DNA of 34,302 nt, taken from contig JAGVGD010000098.1 in the NCBI GenBank assembly GCA_020057245.1, positions 1 to 34,302 on the forward strand, given 5' to 3'. Positions 18,081-27,758 of the stretch are shown here, piece by piece. The stretch's first letter is position 1. Each line of letters opens with the position of its first letter. The notes beneath the pieces were generated by a model. The model was given only the letters and a program-made list of their open reading frames with translations, made no database searches and had not been told where the DNA came from. The stretch is from Thiobacillus sp. Its GTDB lineage: Bacteria; Pseudomonadota; Gammaproteobacteria; Burkholderiales; Thiobacillaceae. The position numbers and the translations under genes were made by a program.

Positions 18081-19622
18081 CTATCGTGGTACAGCCCGGA
18101 TAACAACGGGCGCGCCCTTTGCCGGCCTGAGTTTCCAAGGATAGGCATGAACGAGTTGTAATTTCTCGCCTTCCCAGCGCAAGTCTGAAAACTTTCCGGG
18201 CCAACCGACTGTAGCGACATTTGGCCGACCTTTGGTAGGCACGGTCCCTTTGGGGAGTACCGACACATTAACAAACTTGGCTGGGTTGCCCCTGCATTCG
18301 AATACGTAGGCATAAGCCGTGCGCGCACCATCTGAGGAGTCAACCGCCTTCAGAATCCTTGTGACACAAGATGGGACTTGATCCGGGGCCGGTTGTACGA
18401 AACTCACCGTCAACGCGCCAAAGAACAGCATCCATGCACCGAGCACAGCGGACTGCCCAATCCGTTTGTAGTTCTTCTCGTTATTTCGTTTATCGAAGTG
18501 GTCGACAATAATTGCCACAAAGCTCAATGCCGCCAGTAGCCATGATGTGTACATGAGCCAGGCAGACACCCCATGCAGATGCAAGGTGCTCCGTTTCGCG
18601 GGCATCATCAGATCGTCGACCCACACCCCCCAGCTACCCCAAAAAACAAGGATCAAAACTGTCGCCGCCGAGAAAAACAAATCGCCCTTGGTATAGGCGT
18701 TTGGTCGGTATTCCACTTGGGGGGGCGTTTCACCTGCATCCGGCCTGAAGATGCGATTCAAGGCGTCCAGAATTTCGTCGCCCGTGTCAGGCACTTTTGA
18801 AATATCGATCAAAACGGGCGACTCAAGCACACCCTGTCCATCCTCATATTGCCCTCCCAGCAAGTCGATCTGGATACGGTTCTTGCGTGCGTCTGCCAAC
18901 TTGATATCGGCAACGGCGGACCATGGAATGGAACGGGTAGGCATCACCCACAGGGAATGAAAGTTTGCCCGCACTGCTGCTGCTTTTGCGCCCGGCAACA
19001 GCATGCTGATCAACATGCCGAGAATGAATCCAAATGGAGAAAATACTAGGCCTACACCGGGCATGCTCCAGGCTATAGCGGCCAATGCCAATGCCACGAA
19101 CAGCGACATCAGGGCCGCCACAGCCATGTTTCCAGCCCAGCCCTGCTTCACAGCATATTCGCCCAACGTCTGGCTAGTGTTCGATATCGGAATTTCACTC
19201 TGTGGCCCAGCTGTAAGCCATGCATCCAGCTTTTGGAGTGATTTCGGATTAAGCCTGAGACTGTTCAAATCAATCGGCATACGCCATGCGCGTCCCTCCT
19301 CCAGAACGTCAATCAAGACCTCTTCATTTTCCCTTTTGATTTTCTTAACGTTTTCCCAGTCGAGCGATCGACCGAGGCTTCTGATGTAGAGCCCTTTCAC
19401 TTCGAAAAGAAACTCAGGCCGGCGGGCATTGATATATGCGCCAAGCAGAGCCCCGAAACCTGCAAGCCCGAGCATGATCGCAAGCGCGAAGGGGCCCTGG
19501 CCTTCCATCGATGACGTCCAGATCATCGCCGCAAATACAACGACCAGCGCAATCAGCAACCACCAGCCTCTAAGGTCGCTTTTCCACCTGACTTTCAATG
19601 GTTGTAGTTCGCCTGTATGCAT
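18081..19622 (-). CDS. unrecognised multi-pass membrane protein with internal duplication
   Basis: 513 residues from the ATG at 19622, which follows GGAGAG with 7-nt spacing; an in-frame TTG at 19637 is less likely. Seven hydrophobic spans are visible: about 20-37, 44-64, 166-187, 189-211, 315-335, 353-374 and 391-409. Two soluble segments after spans 2 and 4 (68-136 and 215-292) resemble each other: SLDWENVKKIK / SIPWSAVADIKL, EVLIDVLE / RIQIDLL, MPIDLNSL / VLIDISKV, then LQKLDAWL / ILDALNRI. This pattern is like bacterial PH-type domains. Positive-inside charges place both in the cytoplasm and the C-terminal 100 residues (C419, C443) in the periplasm. Lower GC than its neighbours. Function unknown. 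Confidence 0.75.
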   Translation of the reverse strand: MHTGELQPLKVRWKSDLRGWWLLIALVVVFAAMIWTSSMEGQGPFALAIMLGLAGFGALLGAYINARRPEFLFEVKGLYIRSLGRSLDWENVKKIKRENEEVLIDVLEEGRAWRMPIDLNSLRLNPKSLQKLDAWLTAGPQSEIPISNTSQTLGEYAVKQGWAGNMAVAALMSLFVALALAAIAWSMPGVGLVFSPFGFILGMLISMLLPGAKAAAVRANFHSLWVMPTRSIPWSAVADIKLADARKNRIQIDLLGGQYEDGQGVLESPVLIDISKVPDTGDEILDALNRIFRPDAGETPPQVEYRPNAYTKGDLFFSAATVLILVFWGSWGVWVDDLMMPAKRSTLHLHGVSAWLMYTSWLLAALSFVAIIVDHFDKRNNEKNYKRIGQSAVLGAWMLFFGALTVSFVQPAPDQVPSCVTRILKAVDSSDGARTAYAYVFECRGNPAKFVNVSVLPKGTVPTKGRPNVATVGWPGKFSDLRWEGEKLQLVHAYPWKLRPAKGAPVVIRAVPR

Positions 19623-19651
19623 TGGATTTCTCTCCAAAACAATTGCTGTTT

Positions 19652-19670
19652 GCCTCTAGCAGCTAGAGGC
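19652..19670. promoter_or_regulatory. perfect 19-bp dyad upstream of the membrane-protein gene
   Basis: GCCTCTAGCAGCTAGAGGC is fully symmetric around 19661 and lies 30 bp before the membrane-protein ATG. On the minus strand a possible -35 TTGATA (19704-19699) and a poor -10 TACTTA (19681-19676), 17 bp apart, would place the transcription start at the edge of the dyad. It could be an operator or an mRNA hairpin. Confidence 0.45.
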
Positions 19671-19700
19671 CGCGCTAAGTATTACAACAGCCGATTTATA

Positions 19701-21668
<1,968 letters not shown>

Positions 21669-21894
21669 GCGGTTGTGTGCGCGGACGCACCCTGACTCAG
21701 TGATGCGGGAGGGCGGATTCTACCCTGCCAGCCCGCTGCGGCCGCTTTGCGGTGTCTCCTGTTTGGCAGTTCGACGCGGACTGTCATGATTTCATCAACC
21801 CGCGCGCCGCCCGATGCCGCCGCCGGAGAACCCATCCTGGCTATCCAATTGATTTAAATGGACTTTACAAACAGCCGCCGGCAAGCAGACTGGA
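21669..21894. other. divergent intergenic region upstream of the sigma-54 type promoter
   Basis: No credible gene. It holds an imperfect dyad GGCAGT (21765-21770) / ACTGTC (21780-21785) about 110-130 bp upstream of the -24/-12 element, a distance suited to an enhancer-binding-protein site. TTGATTTAAATGGA at 21849-21862 matches only half of an FNR-type box. The promoter of the ABC-F gene must also lie here. Confidence 0.35.
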
Positions 21895-21910
21895 TGGCAC
21901 AGGCATTGCA
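21895..21910 (+). promoter_or_regulatory. sigma-54 (RpoN) type -24/-12 promoter
   Basis: TGGCAC-AGGCA-TTGCA matches the sigma-54 consensus TGGCACG-N4-TTGCW, with GG and GC exactly 10 bases apart (G21896-G21897 and G21908-C21909). Transcription would begin near 21920, leaving about a 26-nt leader that contains the Shine-Dalgarno AGGAG at 21936-21940. Strand and spacing fit the small gene downstream. Such promoters require an ATP-dependent activator; none is encoded in this window. Confidence 0.7.
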
Positions 21911-21946
21911 TGTAGTGAGGCATCCAAACGCAATCAGGAGCGCATC

Positions 21947-22099
21947 ATGAAACTCAACTTCGGCCAAACCCAACTCGTCCTTGCCCTCAGCAGCTCGCCC
22001 TTCGACTGGTTCTACGGCCACACCGAACGCATGAGCCTCACCAGCCTGTCGCTGCTGTTCGTGCAGTTTTCCCTGTTTGCCCGCCAGCCGAGTGTGTAA
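21947..22099 (+). CDS. small protein of unknown family, first of a tandem pair
   Basis: 50 residues, starting at the ATG 6 nt after a strong AGGAG. The sequence begins MKLNFGQTQLVLALSSSPFD, then WFYGHTERMSLTSLSLLF, then VQFSLFARQPSV. No signal peptide and no charged helix; the second half is hydrophobic or amphipathic and could lie on or in a membrane. The next gene encodes a clear relative, which argues that both are real. It lies behind a sigma-54 type promoter. I do not recognise the family and propose no function. Confidence 0.75.
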   Translation: MKLNFGQTQLVLALSSSPFDWFYGHTERMSLTSLSLLFVQFSLFARQPSV

Positions 22100-22269
22100 T
22101 GCAACTGAATCGATGCATCAACGTGAGCCTCGCCTTGTCCCGCTCACCGCTGGCGCTGTTTAACGGCAGCACGAACCAGATGTCGATGTTCAGCCTGACG
22201 CTGCTGTTCATCGAACTGCGCGTGTTGCGCCGCCAGCCTGCGTATTGCCCGCAGATGCCGCGCACCTGA
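22099..22269 (+). CDS. small protein of unknown family, second of the tandem pair
   Basis: 56 residues beginning MQLNRCINVSLALSRSPLAL, then FNGSTNQMSMFSLTLLF, then IELRVLRRQPAYCPQMPRT. The ATG shares its A with the last base of the upstream TAA (TAATG), a classic coupling arrangement. With one gap, it matches the first protein at about 22 of 49 positions, including LALSxSP, F-x-G-x-T, MSxxSLxLLF and RQP; residues between these are often conservative. It has more positive charge (RVLRRQP) and two cysteines. The stop lies 2 bp from the convergent kinase stop, so transcription from the two sides collides here. Confidence 0.72.
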   Translation: MQLNRCINVSLALSRSPLALFNGSTNQMSMFSLTLLFIELRVLRRQPAYCPQMPRT

Positions 22270-22271
22270 TT

Positions 22272-23582
22272 TTATCGCCGGCGCAATTCCAGCACGGCTT
22301 CCAGCCCGCCGCTTGCCCGGTTGGCCAGTTCCACCTTCCACCCGTTTGTTTCCGCCAGCTGACGCACCAGCGCCAGCCCCAGCCCGGTTCCCCCTGTCTG
22401 CAGCGAACGCGAAGCTTCCAGCCGGTAAAACGGCCTGAACACCTTTTCCAGCTGATCCTCGGGAATGCCCGCGCCGCTGTCGCGCACGATCACCCTGGCC
22501 GATTGTTCCGTGCATTCCAGCGCCAGCTCGACCGGCGTGCCACCACCGTAGCGCTGCGCATTCTGGATCAGGTTCGCCACGATTTGCCGCAGCGCCAGCC
22601 GGCCCCCCTCGATTTCGCAGGGCGCCGCAGATGACCAGGACAAGCCGGCCTCCGCCGCCACCTCCAGCAGCAAAGCCGCAAGATCGAAGCGCGCGCGCGG
22701 TTCGGCCTGGGTGGTGCGCGCCAGTTCCAGATAACCGCCGATCAGCCGGTTCATTTCGGCCAGATCGTTGACCGCGCGGTCGATACGCGCCTGATTAGAG
22801 CTGGCGCGGGCGGTATCCGCCGGGCTGGCATCGTCGCGCAGCATTTCCAGATTGAGCTGCAGGCGCGTCATCGGCGTACGCAAATCGTGCGAAATGCCGG
22901 CCAGCAAAGTGGTGCGGTTATCCAGCAATTCACGCACCGCACGTGCCATGCGGTTGAAACGGCGCGCCAGTTCGGCCAGTTCGAAAGGCCCGGTCTCCGG
23001 CAGCGGTTCCGGCAGCTCGCCCGCGCCCACCTGCCCGGTTGCCTCGACTGCGCGCGCCAGCGGAACCGTGATGCGGCGCACCAGCAGCAGCGCCGTCAGC
23101 AGGCTCAGAAAGGTCCCCAGCGCGACCACCGCCACCGCGGCCAGCGGCGTCTGGACGGCATAGCGATCGGGAAAAAACCCCACCCGCAAGTCGTGTCCGC
23201 CGAGCGGAATGTCCAGCCAGGCCGCAGCCGAACCCGGCACGCCGCGCAAGGCCACCGTCTCGCCCAGGCGCTGGTTCAGTGCACTCTCGATCTGGCGGCG
23301 AAAAGTGAACGGCGGCGCGCTGGCTGTCGCGCCGACATCGACGGTGGTCAGGCGCAAACCATGGCGCTTCGCAAGTTCGCGCTCGAACGCCGCGCGCGTC
23401 TGCGGTGGCAACTCCACCCAAGTTTGCGCCGACAGCACGATCAGGCCCGCCAGATCGTTCGCCGAACGCTCCGCCACCGGCACGATCAGGGTGCGATACA
23501 TCACCCAGAACGCAGCCGCCTGAAACACGATGAAGGCGAGCGCCAGCGTCAGCGCGGTGCGGGCGAATAGAGAATGGGGCAT
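22272..23582 (-). CDS. envZ: EnvZ-like sensor histidine kinase
   Basis: Inner-membrane sensor kinase of the EnvZ type, 436 residues. Transmembrane spans at about 8-30 and 145-168 enclose a ~115-residue periplasmic sensor domain; HAMP follows (about 168-220). The H-box GISHDLRTPMTRLQL has phospho-acceptor His232; N-box NLIQNAQRY, G1 DSGAGIPED and G2 TGGTGLGLALV complete the ATPase. The motif SHDLRTPMTR is close to that of EnvZ. Its partner OmpR lies about 4 kb upstream on the same strand, separated by the large c-di-GMP protein. A perfect dyad GGAATGACATTCC (23598-23610) lies just upstream. The Shine-Dalgarno is weak. Confidence 0.9.
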   Translation of the reverse strand: MPHSLFARTALTLALAFIVFQAAAFWVMYRTLIVPVAERSANDLAGLIVLSAQTWVELPPQTRAAFERELAKRHGLRLTTVDVGATASAPPFTFRRQIESALNQRLGETVALRGVPGSAAAWLDIPLGGHDLRVGFFPDRYAVQTPLAAVAVVALGTFLSLLTALLLVRRITVPLARAVEATGQVGAGELPEPLPETGPFELAELARRFNRMARAVRELLDNRTTLLAGISHDLRTPMTRLQLNLEMLRDDASPADTARASSNQARIDRAVNDLAEMNRLIGGYLELARTTQAEPRARFDLAALLLEVAAEAGLSWSSAAPCEIEGGRLALRQIVANLIQNAQRYGGGTPVELALECTEQSARVIVRDSGAGIPEDQLEKVFRPFYRLEASRSLQTGGTGLGLALVRQLAETNGWKVELANRASGGLEAVLELRRR

Positions 23583-23597
23583 GGGTCAGGAACTTGT

Positions 23598-23610
23598 GGA
23601 ATGACATTCC
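23598..23610. promoter_or_regulatory. 13-bp dyad upstream of the sensor kinase gene
   Basis: GGAATG-A-CATTCC is perfectly symmetric and lies 15 bp before the kinase ATG, in the 91-bp gap after the c-di-GMP gene. It may be an operator or a small mRNA hairpin. Confidence 0.25.
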
Positions 23611-23673
23611 CGCCAGAAATGGCGTCGGCCAACCCCGACTGAGCCGGTCGCAGGTTTCGCCGCCAACGGGCAC

Positions 23674-26600
23674 TCACTTGATGAATACCGGCTCTCGCGC
23701 CGACAACAGTTCGTCGATACGGCAGGGCTTGTGAATGGCGTAGCCCTGAGCATAGTCAACCCCAATTTCCCGGAGCGCCTCCAGGATCAGGGGCGATTCC
23801 ACGTATTCGGCCACCGTGATCAGACCCAGCGAATGTCCAATGTCGTTCATCGACTTGACCATGGCATAGTCGTCCGAATTCTGCAGCATGTCCTTGACGA
23901 AGCCGCCGTCGATTTTAAGCGTATCGGTGCGCAGGTTTTTCAGGTGGGCGTAAGAAGTGAAGCCGCTGCCAAAGTCGTCGAGTGAAAACTTGCAGCCAAA
24001 GCGACGAATTTCCCGGATGAAATCCTGCGCGGCGCCATAACTTTCGATGGCGGCGGTTTCCGTGATTTCGAAGGCGATTTTGTGGGTGGGGATGTCGCTG
24101 CCCGGCAGCACCTGCTGCAGATAGCTCATCACCTCGGGATTGCTCAGCGAGTTGGCCGAAAGGTTGATGGCGAACCCACCCAGGGACGCAAAACCCGACG
24201 GGTTGGCTCTGATCCATTCGAACACGTTCCGCATCACCCAAATATCCAGTTCGTGTGAACGCTGCAGGCTTTCTACTGCGGGAACGAAGTGCACGGGGCT
24301 GACTTCCTGTCCGGCCTCGCTATCGATACCCAGCAGAATCTCGTAATAGGGCAGAAGCGAGGTGTTGTCCGTATTGATGGGCATTACCTGTTGGCAGCGC
24401 AAATACAAGCCGCTCCCTTTGAGAAAGGAGTCGAGGCGTCCTGCCCAATCCATCATGGATTCCTGGGACTGCAACTGCGGGCTGGACTGCTCATAAATCT
24501 GCATCCGGTTGCGCCCCATTGATTTTGCCGTGATACACGCCGAGTCGGCATGCCGGATGGCTTCTGCCGCGCTGAACCGGGTCGGCGCATATTCGGTCAG
24601 GCCGATATTGAAACCGATGCTGTAGCTGTGCTCCCCATGCTGGAAATGGAAATCCTTCACCTGCTTGAGCAGGCTATCGACGGCCTGGCAACCGTCGTCC
24701 CGGCTGCAGTTGGGCAGCAGAATCGCCAGGGTATCGTCGCGGAACGTGGCGATGGCGGCATCAGGGCCGATTTGCGCGCGAACCTCGTTGGCCAGACTGC
24801 GGGCCAGGCTTTCTGCAGCAGCCACACCGCAGGTGTTGTTGATCATGCGGAACTGGTCAAACTCGATGATGCCAATCGCGTGCGCTTTGTCCTCCTGGTC
24901 CGGCATGGCCAGATGGTTCAAGTGATGCATGAAACCCTTGCGATTGAGCAATCCCGTCACCGGGTCGTGCATGACCTGATGCACCATGCGCTGATAAGTC
25001 TCATCGAACAAGGCATGTTCCGAGCGCTCGAACAGCGGCATATCCAGATCCTTGCCCGGATTGACGAGCCCCCCCTGCATGCGCCTGGAAAGCTCGGCCA
25101 GCGTGAACTCGGTCTTGCTGGTCGCGGAGCGGTTGGCGAAGGCGCAGCCTAATGGCGGCTGGCTGACCCAGATGAGCTGCATCGGAACCTTGCCGTCGTC
25201 CAGACTGAAATCCCACCAGTCGCCCACTCGCAGGCGTTCCGCCAGCCGGCGATGCGCGGGCGCATCGTCCCCCTCACCGTGTGATGTAGCCAATCTGCCC
25301 GGCGGGACCAACACCATCGCGCTGGCGGTTGCTGCGGCTGCGGGACGCAACGACGCATCGGCCAGCCTGTCGCCCAACTCATCCATGAATGCAGCCAACA
25401 GCTTGGCGTCGACGTTGACCGTTGCCAGCGTGCGCTCGACCTCGCTCAGCAATGCCTGGGCCGCCTCAGGGGCTCGGGACGCGTCCACATGATCAGGGCC
25501 GAGCCAGGCGAACAGCCGATCCAGCACCGCCAGGCCCGCGTCCCACAAGTCACCCTGCGCGCCCTGGCGCATTTCCAGCAGAACGAGATACTGGCGCCAG
25601 CCCGCATCCAGCAGGCGCAACAGCATGGCCGGCACTTCGCGCCCCGCCAGGCGCTGTTCCAGTGCTGCGTTGACCCGGGTGCGGGCCGAACGGATGCGCT
25701 CCCGTCCCTCGCTGGCTTCCTGCAGGCGCGCCACCCGCGTTCTGCGGACTTGCAGGATCGGCAACAACACCTTTTCGAGACTGTCGCGAACCCCCTCGAA
25801 AATGCCGGGGTCCTCATCGGCCCGAGCGCAGACACGATCCACCAACAGGTAGAGGAATCGTTGCAGCTTGGCATCAAAAAACTTGCCCTTGTCATCCGCC
25901 GCCACGGCGTATTGCTCAATGAGGTTGAGCACCTGCCGGGCGGGATGATCCGGCAAGTTGGGGAAATTGGCGTCCTGCAGCGCAAGCTTGAGCAGCGGAC
26001 GCTCCAGCCGCTTCACCAGCAACTCCACGTCCGAACTGGGCACGAAGTCCGCCCGTGCCCGGGCGAACAAATCCGAGGTGGTATCCAGAATTCGCCGATG
26101 GTCCGGCGCAATCCATCTGGCACCGCCCCCGCTCGATGCGATGTGCGCATCGATCTGATCGGTCAATGAAGCGGGCATACCCGCCGTTGCCTGGCTCACG
26201 CGTGGCAAGCTGTCCAGGGCGAGCTGCAACTCGCGCAGGCTGGCCTCCGGCAACGTCGCCCCGGCGCTGCTCGACCCGGGAGGTCGCAGCGCTGACTCAT
26301 CGCGCCCGACCATCTGGCGGGCGGTCTGTTGCATGCGGCTGACCACTTGCAGGATCTCGGGCCGCGCGGCAACCGGATGTCCCGGGGCAGCACCCATCTG
26401 GCGACTGGATCGCGCTGCAGGCGCCACCGGTGCAACACTGGCTGCACGTCGTTGAGACTGATTGAGGGTCGCCAGAATACGATCCAGACTGTACTCGGCG
26501 CTTTCCGGCGTTTGGGGCGTACCCGCCTGATCCTGCTTGTAAAGTGCGTTCAGCGTATCCGCGATTTCGGCAAGATCCGGCCTCGGCTTGTCACTTTCAA

Positions 26601-27666
26601 CGGGTTGAACCTCTGCCGCTGCGGCCGGGGCAGGCTTCGATTTCGCCTTGCCGCGGCCCGGCTCGGGCAGGGTGGCCGGTTGCAGGGAAGCCAGCGTCTG
26701 GTTGAGCTGCTTGTAAAGCGCCAAACTATGGTTCGACACCGCTTGCCCGAGCGTTTTGTAGAGAACCGCCCGCATGGGGTTGGAGAAATCCAGCACCTGA
26801 ATGGCATCCTGGAAAGCACGGCCGATCATTTCCGGGCCAAGGGAATTGTTTTTTCGGTCGACCGGCATGCCGATCAGCCTGCTGTAGCGCTGTTCGAACT
26901 CACCGAGCGGGGTCGCAATAGCCGTCTCGATCTGCTTGATAACCGCCGACAAACTCAGCCAGTCCTCGAATTCGGCCTCGTCGACAAGGGACAGCTTTTT
27001 CGCTGCGGGTGCACCCAAAGAGGCTTCCGTGGCCGACCCGGCATACGAGATGCGGTCGCGTACGGCATTGAAAAAATCGCATTCGATCCGGCTGCGGTGC
27101 TGTGCCAGTTCCTGAACACCATAATCGTAACGGGAGCGCTCCAGAAAACTCGGCTCGTCCTGACCTGCCTCACGCAGACGCTCCACAGCGCGCTGAAAGA
27201 AATCCTGCATCACCCTATCCAGAAAGCTGCGGAACTGGTTGGTGCATTCCAGTTGCAACGCCTGGGTCTGCTGCGGGCTCAGGCCATCGCCCTCCCCGCC
27301 GGAATCAGGCTGGGCAAGATGTCCACTTGCCGCCCGCAAGGCCTGCACGACCCCTTCGGGCAGAGTGGCGGTAAAAACACCTACTCCACCGGGCGACACA
27401 TGCGCGACCCGCCCCTTGCACCGAAATGCGCCGGAGGCGCCCACTTCAAACATCACCTGCACGGAATCGCCCACCAGCGCCGGAAGGGCGGCGTCGGGTG
27501 TGCGCGCGCCAGGAAAAGCCACGTACAACCCCGTCTGGCAATAGTCACGAATTTCGGCCGGAATGGCCTCACCTTCGCCAAAACGGATCTGCGCGGTCTG
27601 CAATGTGACCAGCCGCGCATGGCGCCGCTGTTCCTTTTTACCTGTTCTGGTAGAAGCAGAAATCAT
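23674..27666 (-). CDS. PilZ-DUF1631-GGDEF-EAL multidomain protein
   Basis: 1330 residues, no signal peptide or membrane span. Residues ~10-115 look like a PilZ domain (RRHARL at 14-19, then RDYCQTGLYVAF at 40-51, Cys in place of the usual Ser). A long DUF1631-like region follows (RPLLKLALQDANFPNLPDHPARQVLNLIEQ; later GDWWDFSLDDG). The GGDEF-like domain, introduced by DPVTGLLNRKGF, has FRDDT (975-979) where GGDEF is expected, so it should not make c-di-GMP. The EAL domain has EIL at 1109-1111 but keeps NLSANS, FEITET, DD at 1230-1231 (LDDFGSGF), LKIDGGFV and YAQGY, so phosphodiesterase activity is possible. Encoded between ompR and envZ. Confidence 0.88.
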   Translation of the reverse strand: MISASTRTGKKEQRRHARLVTLQTAQIRFGEGEAIPAEIRDYCQTGLYVAFPGARTPDAALPALVGDSVQVMFEVGASGAFRCKGRVAHVSPGGVGVFTATLPEGVVQALRAASGHLAQPDSGGEGDGLSPQQTQALQLECTNQFRSFLDRVMQDFFQRAVERLREAGQDEPSFLERSRYDYGVQELAQHRSRIECDFFNAVRDRISYAGSATEASLGAPAAKKLSLVDEAEFEDWLSLSAVIKQIETAIATPLGEFEQRYSRLIGMPVDRKNNSLGPEMIGRAFQDAIQVLDFSNPMRAVLYKTLGQAVSNHSLALYKQLNQTLASLQPATLPEPGRGKAKSKPAPAAAAEVQPVESDKPRPDLAEIADTLNALYKQDQAGTPQTPESAEYSLDRILATLNQSQRRAASVAPVAPAARSSRQMGAAPGHPVAARPEILQVVSRMQQTARQMVGRDESALRPPGSSSAGATLPEASLRELQLALDSLPRVSQATAGMPASLTDQIDAHIASSGGGARWIAPDHRRILDTTSDLFARARADFVPSSDVELLVKRLERPLLKLALQDANFPNLPDHPARQVLNLIEQYAVAADDKGKFFDAKLQRFLYLLVDRVCARADEDPGIFEGVRDSLEKVLLPILQVRRTRVARLQEASEGRERIRSARTRVNAALEQRLAGREVPAMLLRLLDAGWRQYLVLLEMRQGAQGDLWDAGLAVLDRLFAWLGPDHVDASRAPEAAQALLSEVERTLATVNVDAKLLAAFMDELGDRLADASLRPAAAATASAMVLVPPGRLATSHGEGDDAPAHRRLAERLRVGDWWDFSLDDGKVPMQLIWVSQPPLGCAFANRSATSKTEFTLAELSRRMQGGLVNPGKDLDMPLFERSEHALFDETYQRMVHQVMHDPVTGLLNRKGFMHHLNHLAMPDQEDKAHAIGIIEFDQFRMINNTCGVAAAESLARSLANEVRAQIGPDAAIATFRDDTLAILLPNCSRDDGCQAVDSLLKQVKDFHFQHGEHSYSIGFNIGLTEYAPTRFSAAEAIRHADSACITAKSMGRNRMQIYEQSSPQLQSQESMMDWAGRLDSFLKGSGLYLRCQQVMPINTDNTSLLPYYEILLGIDSEAGQEVSPVHFVPAVESLQRSHELDIWVMRNVFEWIRANPSGFASLGGFAINLSANSLSNPEVMSYLQQVLPGSDIPTHKIAFEITETAAIESYGAAQDFIREIRRFGCKFSLDDFGSGFTSYAHLKNLRTDTLKIDGGFVKDMLQNSDDYAMVKSMNDIGHSLGLITVAEYVESPLILEALREIGVDYAQGYAIHKPCRIDELLSAREPVFIK

Positions 27667-27745
27667 TTTAATTTTATCGGGTGGTCCCTACCAAAAAGAT
27701 ACCCATCAGATTGCATGATATTGGCGCAAAAACAGTACTTCTAGC

Positions 27746-27758
27746 AGATTACTAATCT
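27746..27758. promoter_or_regulatory. 13-bp dyad across the ompR stop codon
   Basis: AGATTA-C-TAATCT is perfectly symmetric and overlaps the ompR stop (27752-27754), about 80 bp upstream of the c-di-GMP gene. It could be a regulator site for that gene; it lacks the run of U expected for a terminator on the minus strand. Confidence 0.25.

Noticed and set aside
21786-21857. 23-residue frame upstream of the sigma-54 type promoter
   Set aside because: No Shine-Dalgarno, no resemblance to the small pair downstream, and it lies before the predicted transcription start.
21849-21862. FNR/Anr-like box TTGATTTAAATGGA
   Set aside because: Only the left half matches TTGAT-N4-ATCAA; the right half does not.
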